From Datnioides undecimradiatus (lineage: Eukaryota; Chordata; Actinopteri; Lobotiformes; Datnioididae), in contig WARS01000013.1 of NCBI GenBank assembly GCA_008933995.1, positions 4,812,329-4,876,328 on the forward strand: 64,000 nucleotides of DNA, given 5' to 3'. The first letter of the stretch is position 1. The number at the start of each line of letters is the position of its first letter. Shown piece by piece: positions 10,132 to 64,000 of this stretch. The translations under genes and the position numbers were made by a program. Under the pieces are notes generated by a model. It worked only from the letters and a program-made list of their open reading frames with translations. It did no database searches and had not been told where the DNA came from.

Positions 10132-13100
10132 AGCTGTCGGAATCCTTCCCCTCTCTGAACTGAGACCAACTGATACAGCTGTTAACATGTACTGGTGATA
10201 CAGTAAATCCTTTTTTTTCTCTTTTGGCTTGCCTCTTCATATTGTTTGTTTTAACTCTTTTCGTGGGTCCCTGACAACCAGCAGGAAGACCTCTTCACCT
10301 TATTTGATATTTTGGCCTGTCGGTGAGAACTGCGAGAGAGGTATTCTGAAGAAGTGCCTGGTTGTGTGTGTGGAACGAAATGTTAAAACTTGAACGTGGC
10401 AGTGATATGTGTGAGATTGTCAGGCGATAAAAACGGGATATTTTGTCACCAATTATCAGTAACAGTGCTTTGTCTTTAAGCTTTAGGTCTCCATTGATAC
10501 TACATTCATCTCTCTTGCCAATGGCTGTCTCAGCTGACGCCAATATTGCAATTCTCTATTGTCTCATGATGCCCATTAATCAACTCATTTGCATTTAATT
10601 TCCTCTGTAAATCCTTCATCTATCATCATCCCCGTTACAAGTAAGACTTCCAGCATTCACACACAGCAGAAAACTTTACCATAATGCCCATAAAGTTAGA
10701 AATCATTTCAGGTTCATATCTTTTAGGAGTTTTTGAATTTTCCACTCAATCCCACCTCACGCCGTGCAGATTGAACAGCTAAATGTCACATCCACTTGTT
10801 GAGATTTCTGTGTTTGGAGCTTTAGGACGACTTTGCGGACAATCTCCTTAGTTAGTTTAAACCCTATTTACCTCCCAGCCTCACCTCTCTTTACCCGACC
10901 GTCTCCGTCGTCTTCTCTTTTTTTTCATTCGCTACAAGCCTCGTTCTGCCCCACAACAGCATCCATCCTATTTTCCCCTGCTTACCTCCACCCACTTTGT
11001 GTGTCCTTCTCTGTGCTTCACTGCGGCTCCTCACCTGTTCAGACCCATTCAGGAAAATTTTGACAAACTGATGCAGATAACCTTGCGTGATTAGCTTTCC
11101 CCTCCTCAAAGTGTGTTTTTACTTTCTGATGTCGATTCCTTCTCTGCGTCTTCTTTTCCCTGCCCCAGTTTTGTTGTTATAATTTTTATTATTACTAATC
11201 TTGCTGTTAAAATACAGACGATATTAGTGTTATTGGTAGCCATGCAGTAAGGGTAACATGTTGGAATTTTGTTAAATGTTTGATTACATGGCATTATGAT
11301 CCATCTGTAGTCAATTTCCACTCCCTTTACATTGCCCAAAACAGACAGACAGATTGCCTTTATTTATTTTCTTGATTTTATTGTCTCCAAAACCTCAGCA
11401 CGGTACAGTACAGACAGCCTTGATTTCTTCATTTCTTTGCACCGACAAATGTGTCAAAGATGAGACATAAGAAAAAAGGCAAAGGCATAAAAACAAGCCC
11501 AAGCAAGAGACTGTAAGGCATTAAACTTTAAAAGCCTGTCTGAACAGGTGGGTATACTGGCAGCGAGACACACACTCCAGGCTCTTACTCCATCCTTTTC
11601 TTCCAATCCTCTTAGTTTCCCCCCATATCAGCACCAGAAACAGAGATTTTGGAGCAATTGGTGCTCCCTACGGCCTCCTCTGTGTTCAACCGCCCTGTGC
11701 TGCCTGAGGACTTTAATATTTACTTCGTCCAGTGGAATAAAGGTTGGCGTGATGTTGGTGTGGGCTGCTGGCATATAAAAGAAGCAGCAAATTTACCTTT
11801 GAGTCAAAAATGACTACAGCTTGAATGTGATTACGTTACTAAAAGTCTTGTCTGGATTTAAGCCCCGCTGCTAAAATCATCGGTTTTCGAAAGGGGGTTC
11901 TGTTTTATCGCTCATTCAGTGTTCTTCAAACCTCGGCTACATAACAGCAAAGGCGTGAAATAACACTGTAATACTTGGTGCTGTTTTGATGACATTTTGA
12001 GCTGACCTCTGGGTAATTTTCAGTTTGTAATTGACTATAACTGCGTCTTAACAGATGGGTCTTGCCTGACCCAATCCAGCACACCCAAAATAGAAGGACA
12101 AATGCAGTACAACATGATATACAGTACATGGTATGTCTCTGTGCTCATCTGGGGCATTCCCTTCTAAGTTGGAGCTCTGGATCTAATTCCCTGCAAGTCG
12201 CACTTGATATGTCCTGTCGAAGCAGGCCAGTATTGAACTCTCCCCCACATGTAGGGCAAATGGAGAGCTGTTCAGCGCTTAGTCTTTCTCTAAATTAACA
12301 GAAAGATGTGACACAGTCAGTACGATGCTAAAGCTCATCTAAAGTAGAGATGGGGAGCCAAATTGGCCTGAAGCCTGAATATTCAAACAGGCTGTCATTC
12401 GGCTGGAGAGGCCTAGATTAGAGCACGTTTTAGTTATGAAACTGACCTCTGGACTACAGTATGCTGTGTCTGGATGACTCATCAGAAACACCTGATCCTT
12501 AACCGTCTCTGTGTTACCTGCCTACCTTGGTCACTAATAACATCAGCTGACGGCAATCATGAGCTTGTTACTTGGTGATTCCAGACGGATTTGAGGTTGA
12601 CCTAGCGGACAAATCAATTTACTGCTAATTTACTCTGTGAATGACTGAATGTGAATGAAATATCAGAGTCATTTTATTTGACTCTCTGGGATTTTACTCA
12701 GCTGTATGTAAAGAGAGAGAGAGAGTTTCAAATACAATTTCAGTGTGCTTTATACATTGGAGATGGTCAGAGGTGTATGAAATGAGCTCTTCCTATTACA
12801 ATTCAAATCCAGTCAGTCAAGAAAGTCCTGTTACGCTTCTTTTAGAGATATTTGATGAAAATATCCACTGGTTGTTAGTAATTTAACATTTTAGTTGTGT
12901 AGTAACATTTATTTTAGGGAGGACAGTAAGATGTTAATAATGCAGAATTATTTGCACCTTTAGAGACTTCTTGGTAGTGTATCTGACAGCTGAACAAGTG
13001 CACGTTGCAAGTTTGACCTTTCTGTATTAGATGCTTTGCTGCCACCTAGTGTCCATAAGTGGAAACAATCCCAAATAGTAAAGAAAACTAATTAAATATT

Positions 13101-13490
13101 TAAAGTATTTAAAAAAAGATTTTCAATACATTTTTTTGTCCAGCAAATAGTTTAGTTACGGTAGGAAACATGATTTTCAAAAGTATCCCTCTCTTAAACT
13201 TTTGTTTCACATATTTCACACATGGCTTTGTTTTGTGATACCAACTGCTGATGACTCATTACCTGACTTGTAATCTTGCATCACCCCACGACATGTAATG
13301 CCAGTATCAGGCAGTGGGTAAGACACATGTCCACATAATGTATAAAATGCATTTTAAAAGAGATTTAAACTTCTTCAAATACATTAACAATGTAGGTATA
13401 AATTCCACTGAATTGACAATTGACATTTACAGTTTATATATAAATAAATGTTGAGTAATATTTATCCCATGAAATAAAAAGAGGATCCAG

Positions 13491-14242
13491 GCATATCGCA
13501 CTTTGTTTTATTGATCAGTTTCCATGACCACAGATGTACAATACAGTTGACTTGTAGGCAACGACAAAGCAGATTAAAAGTTTGTCTGTGGTGTCTGGTC
13601 TCAGTCATAATAATATAGTTACAAGCGACTGAGAGTGAAGAAACAATAAGGTACACAGGCATATTTACAAGCTTTCCTTCCGTCACACGGCCCTGACACC
13701 TGCCCAGACGTGCTCCTGCTACAACACCGTAAGACAACAGATCTTAATTTTCTTTTGACACTAGCGACACCCGCTTTAATGTGTCACCCATCTACCCAAC
13801 TTCACTGTGAACCATTTACCTTGAGCAGAGTATACAGTACAAATCCAGTCTTAGCGTGAGGTTCCAAAAGGAATGGAGGAATTTCTTATATTTTATACTA
13901 ATTATAAAAACAATCCAGTCTAAAACTCAATAAGCTTAACAGGGATCTGCAATCAGTGGCATGTATTGAGTGGATAAACGTGTTCTATGTTGATATGAAC
14001 TTGATGCAGGAGAAAGGAAGAGGAAATGAGGCTGGACAAGAACTTTTGGTCTCCTTTTTTTGTTATTCCATCTTTTCAAACTTTCTACACATTCCACTTA
14101 GTGAAAAAAAAGGCAGAGGCGAAGTAGAGAGGACAGAGTTAAACCCCCCAAATCCCCCAACCCCCCTTCTCTGTGCTCTCTAGCCAACTCTTATTTGTCC
14201 ATGTTGTACGCTCTCCTGCACCCGTCCAAATTCTGCCGCTGC
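13491..14242 (-). other. dctn2: dctn2 3' untranslated region
   Basis: Non-coding sequence from the dctn2 stop to the probable poly(A) signal. The start is C-rich on the + strand (about 14143-14166). No other feature is seen. Confidence 0.55.
13507..13512 (-). terminator. dctn2 poly(A) signal
   Basis: TTTATT on + reads AATAAA on the - strand, about 730 nt past the dctn2 stop codon. It gives a 3' UTR of about 750 nt ending near 13490. Confidence 0.5.
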
Positions 14243-25798
<11,556 letters not shown>

Positions 25799-26100
25799 TG
25801 TCAGCGGGAAGCAAAGAGTAGACCAACAAATCACGAAGAAATATAATAACAAGTTGCTATAACGTGTGTATTATCGATTAACCGAAACGGGCTGTAACAA
25901 AAGCTAACGACAAATGAGCCAGCAGTCTCTCAGCCGGCGGAGGTTTCCAGGCTGATGTGGTCACTAGCTTGATTTGACAGCGTGTTCGTTGGGTTTCTTT
26001 CAAGCGCTGTCGAAGGGGCGGTGATATGTTCGCTACGACGACGGGTCAGAGTTAAACGGCGGACCAAAGCCAACGAAACAAGCTCCCCCGATGCACTGAG
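25799..26100 (-). promoter_or_regulatory. dctn2: dctn2 5' UTR and promoter region
   Basis: Sequence immediately upstream of the dctn2 ATG. It becomes CpG-richer around 25930-26110, as expected of a housekeeping promoter. I see no TATA box. The exact start site cannot be placed. Confidence 0.45.
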
Positions 26101-28190
26101 GCGTCGTTACGCATACGTCCCCTTGACCAATAAGATCTAACAGTCCCATTTCCGTTGTTTTGCATTACTTTGATTTTTCTATCAAACGCAGTCTTTGCTG
26201 TCGCACCCACGGTGTATGTAACAACTGACTTGCCATGACAGCAATGTTTTTATGTCCTTATTTTAAAAAGCTATGCGGTTGATTTGCAGCACGGTCGTCA
26301 CACGGTGGCGCTAAAGGCACGAGCAAACATCTCGATCAACGGGGCAAAGATGGTCGATTAATAGGCTGATTCACTCCGTTATGAAAATAATCCTCTTGTC
26401 TGATGTGGTTGTATTACATGCAGAAAGGAGTGATATAAAGTTTAAGATAATTCTGCATGTTTGTTCTAATTAACTTATATTTTATGCTGCAGAATTTTTC
26501 AAGTTTTTTTTTTTTCATTTTCCTGTGCACAAACACAAGTTGACATTTGGAGGCTATGTTGGAGGACAAACACCATCAGTGTTGAATCCTAATTTGAATG
26601 TGACTCAAAACTGGTATTTTTTCCATGTGCCACAGTTGTCACATAGTATTAGTTATTGAATTACTGAAAGCAAAATGTGTTTTTATTCATATTGATTCTA
26701 AAAAAAGACTACATACATCTAATTTTAAGTTTTAGTTGTTTTTTAAACATTCACCATGTTACATACTGGAAATTAAAAGGACATGACTGAAAGGAAAAAC
26801 CTGAATAAAGGAGTGGAAATACACAGTTAATGCTGGCGTGCCCAGACAGATGCACTGCATGGTACAATTAAGCAATTAATATTTGATCATGCTCAGTGGC
26901 CTGTATAAAACACACTGAATGGGGGGATTTGATTCTGGTTTTTAATCATGATGGCAAGAGGAAAAGATCTTAGTGATTTTGAAAGAGAGGTAACTGTCAG
27001 CTTCAGTTACAAAGTCTGCTCAACTGACTCATGTTTTAGTGACATCTGCATCTAAAACTATGGGAATATGAATAGGGTTGCAATTTGTTGACAGTGTGAG
27101 TGAAGAGCCGGATGCTTTTGCATCAATGAGATATGTATGTAAAAGGTAAAGAGATGCTCTCCATCAGGTGACAAAGAATGTTAACACAGCAAATGACCAG
27201 ACTGAGTCAACAACAACTGTCACTCTGCAATTACACAGAAAGGAGAATATTGTAGTAAGGTCAGAGTGCATAAAGCCCTTGTTACAAAGATGGATGCACA
27301 ATTGAGGATTCAAAAACCAAAGACTTAGTCTATAGCATATTTGCTATAGAAAAAACTGATATGGTCAGAAAAGTCATCCTTATTTCCAACAAGGTGGCTA
27401 CCAAGCTATGATAAGTAACTGATTAACTGTTAACTTGGCAGCTGTATTTTAAGCAATACTGGGAATAATGTCAACAGCTACCACTGTCACATACTTACAA
27501 ACAATGGGATAAAACATGTTACATACAGAGCTTGCCTTTGATTGTTGCCTTCAGTTGTTTCATAATACTCATTAAATACAAATTCACTCATTATAAACAT
27601 AAGCCCACTGGCAGTATGATAGCTGGATTCACTTCAAGTGTATTTCTTGCTTTGTATACAGTACCAGAGCCACTGACAGAACCCAGATGTTTTTAAAAAA
27701 GCAATTCACTAATTTTACACATGAAGTTCTGCTTAGTCATTAGGAGCCTGTGAAGACAGTTGTATAATATATTGTATAATATATTCTGTGGTCTCTTGCT
27801 AAAGAAGCAACATTTCACCTCAGAACTGAAACTTTGAATTTATAACTGAGAGATTGCTTTATGAGCATAGCAATATTTAGTGTTACCCCTCCTAGGGGCT
27901 AAAAGTCAGTTTATCAGGATTAGTTATTTCAGCTTCTTTTATTGCGTCTTTTGATCTGTCTCTATTTGGTCTCCCAGGCAGATGAAAATTCAGTGCTGCA
28001 TCGCAAGGGTGCCCCTTTAAATCTCAGGGCAAAAATCATGGAGCCTTTGGTTCCCACATGACTACCCAGTTTGTCATGCAAAACAGCATTGCCATGACGA
28101 CCAGCCTGGTGCAGACCTGAACACAAAAAAAACGAGATGCTCTCCATCAAAACTACTGGCCACAAGAACTAAATCTGCAGATGCAGACTG
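26101..28190. other. Intergenic region between dctn2 and kif5a
   Basis: About 2 kb separating the two divergent genes. It contains a decayed Tc1-like transposase fragment (26951-27345). The rest is AT-rich with no recognisable coding sequence. Confidence 0.65.
26951..27345 (+). mobile_element. Tc1/mariner-type transposase remnant
   Basis: The start translates MARGKDLSDFERE, very close to the N-terminus of teleost Tc1-like transposases (MARGKELSDFERG type). The frame is then broken by stops and shifts. A fragment similar to the 'VSTKTVRRELH...KPL' region appears near 27200-27290 in another frame. The DDE catalytic half is missing, so the copy is dead. No inverted repeats could be assigned. 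Confidence 0.55.
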
Positions 28191-28803
28191 CAATAGCTTC
28201 AGCCTTTTGTGACCGTTAAAAGTGGCCGATGAGAACTTCTCCGTGGAGGCCAGCGTGGACGCAGATGCGGGAATAAGGAGCGGAGTTGCAGCTCGTCTCC
28301 CCGCTCCTCGGTCCCTGTGCTCAGTGGTGCTGATGAGAGAGGATTTGAGTCGCTACTTCTCCACGCCCCGCCCCCAGTGAGAGAGCAGCGATGACAGTGA
28401 TGCAAGGCATGCCTGTGAGGAGCCTGCAGCCTATCCAGACACTGCCGACCGGACCAGTTTGGAATATACTCCCCATTTACAACTCCCCATCTGTCCTCCA
28501 CCGCTCAACTGCACTAGAGTTTGCTCTGAGGGCATTTGACCAAGAAAACACCCTCGATCGGCTTCTTTTCCCGTTTTGTATTTTATCTCTTTAATGAATT
28601 TGGCTGGAGTCTCTCCCAAAACTCGTAGTTACCCGTTCTTCCAAATGCTTCGCCTGCCAGTCTCGCTTTGCATGTGGGCATAGCCGGTGTTTTCAGCCTG
28701 CGTCCAGGAAAGAACAGGGGTTTGCACAGGGGCTATTTTTTTTATTCATCAAAGAAACCACTCTTTATCTTTTGGAGGCGCGTCCACTATTTATTTCCCA
28801 ACA
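28191..28803 (+). promoter_or_regulatory. kif5a: kif5a promoter and 5' UTR
   Basis: GC-rich patch upstream of the kif5a ATG with a GC box (GCCCCGCCCCC, 28365-28375) of the Sp1/KLF type. An RE1-like half site GGTGCTGA lies at 28326-28333 without a convincing second half. The transcription start is not determined. An in-frame ATG at 28687 could extend the protein by 39 residues if transcribed, but the family start is at 28804. Confidence 0.45.
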
Positions 28804-63141
<34,338 letters not shown>

Positions 63142-64000
63142 GTGCGTTTGGCTTCCTGGAGGCTCAGTTTGCCATAAAAATTAATATAAATAGCAGTGAA
63201 AAAATGGTCAAACTGGGAAAAACAGAGGGAATGATGAAGAGAAAAACATAAACAAAGAGGTGGCGAGGGTACATGGTTGTCTTTAGGAAAAACTGATAAA
63301 TGCATGTGCTTTGGTTTACACCGTATAGTGTGAAATGAAAAGCGAAAGGGAGCATGTATGTATAAAATAATCTGTCCATCTATCCATTTAAATCCCAGTC
63401 TTTGACGAATATGTAGAACTACTGGTTCAAAATGCAATTAGAGAGATAATGAGTAGAATTAGAGAGCTGCAGGAAAGGACAGATAAGAGGGAACATTCTC
63501 ACACATTTGCAATCATGAACAGATCCATGTTAGAAAAAGTATTAGGTAAGTCTACACAGAAAAGTTGGGACGTGGTGGAAGACATACTTTATTTTTTCCT
63601 TAGACAGTAATCAACAACAAAGGTCACAAATATTAATGAAAGTACAGCCATTTTTTAGCTTGTCCTTTAAAGTCCCTCCTAGCTGGTTGTTTTGCACCAT
63701 GACCGCAAATAAACACTAAGAAATATTAAAAAACGGCAGCGTCCAAGAGCACAAGTCTGACTCTTCTTGATTAAGGTTCATTTTTAAAGTAATCTCATAT
63801 TTGCTTCAAAAGCCGTTCACTGAATATCTTGTTGAGGTTGTGTTTGAGGGCAGCAATCAGTGCTTTCAAAGGCTGAATTGTGGTTAATTCAATCTGGCAT
63901 AGTTTATCTGCAAAGCCTGGAAATTTTAGTTATTAATGTTATGCTGCTTTTATTAAAAAGGGCCTTTCAGTGACTGTGCACATCACTGTTTATGGTGGAA

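Larger units (their letters stand above)
7309..13490. other. Gene-poor interval between ddit3 promoter and dctn2 3' end
   Basis: About 6 kb where mammals carry MBD6. I find no methyl-CpG-binding domain or other recognisable coding exon on either strand. It holds a GC-rich exon-like block near 7850-7960, an RFX-type X-box half site (ccatagcaac near 8925), a CA repeat (10102-10131), a GA run (12713-12724) and a CTCF-like motif (13038-13053). The rest is AT-rich with short unconserved open frames. Confidence 0.6.

Noticed and set aside
28310-28335. RE1/NRSE silencer near the kif5a promoter
   Set aside because: Only the right half GGTGCTGA fits; the left half does not match at canonical spacing.
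28687-28803. In-frame upstream ATG that would lengthen kif5a by 39 residues
   Set aside because: Kinesin-1 heavy chains start at MA(D/E)..[14 protein letters not shown]. The extension is not family-like and may lie in the promoter or 5' UTR.

Overview
The window is nuclear DNA of a ray-finned fish, most likely a percomorph teleost. The genes are vertebrate genes split by GT-AG introns. CA/GT microsatellites are abundant. Several introns carry interspersed repeats that I recognise from memory as common teleost families (an element ending in a tail close to 'acggctgtcgccggg..gaggcataa', a 'tttgacattttgggaaatacgcttattcgctt' family, and a 'ggctgaaatatctcaacaactattgg' family). No bacterial, viral or plasmid features are present.

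Four protein-coding genes are arranged as in the human 12q13 block MARS1-DDIT3-(MBD6)-DCTN2-KIF5A. (1) Positions 523-2055, + strand: last four recognisable coding exons of mars1 (cytosolic methionyl-tRNA synthetase), covering the C-terminal WHEP domain. (2) About 2650-6980, - strand: complete ddit3/CHOP, with two 5'-UTR exons carrying a spliced upstream ORF, and two coding exons for a 327-residue protein. (3) About 13490-25950, - strand: complete dctn2 (dynamitin, dynactin subunit p50), 14 coding exons, 404 residues, plus a candidate 6-nt alternative microexon. (4) From about 28.3 kb to beyond the right edge, + strand: kif5a (kinesin-1 heavy chain). The first 14 coding exons (532 residues: whole motor, neck and start of the stalk) are present, with a 17.5 kb intron 1. 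mars1 and ddit3 are tail-to-tail with poly(A) signals about 35-55 bp apart. dctn2 and kif5a are head-to-head, about 3 kb apart.

Region by region: 1-2650 mars1 3' end; 2650-6980 ddit3; 6980-7310 ddit3 promoter with TATA box and an amino-acid response element; 7310-13490 gene-poor DNA where mammals have MBD6; 13490-25800 dctn2; 25800-28300 intergenic with a decayed Tc1-like transposon; 28300-64000 kif5a, mostly intron with simple repeats and old mobile-element copies.

Functionally there are two pairs. mars1 (aminoacylation) adjoins ddit3, the transcription factor of the integrated stress response, which is induced when aminoacylation or ER folding fails. dctn2 (dynactin shoulder) and kif5a (kinesin-1) serve opposite directions of microtubule transport. 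I found no undescribed multi-gene system. The most useful observations are the ddit3 upstream ORF, its conserved amino-acid response element, and the dctn2 microexon candidate. All exon boundaries were read by eye from splice signals and reading phase; every listed exon joins its neighbour in phase without a stop.
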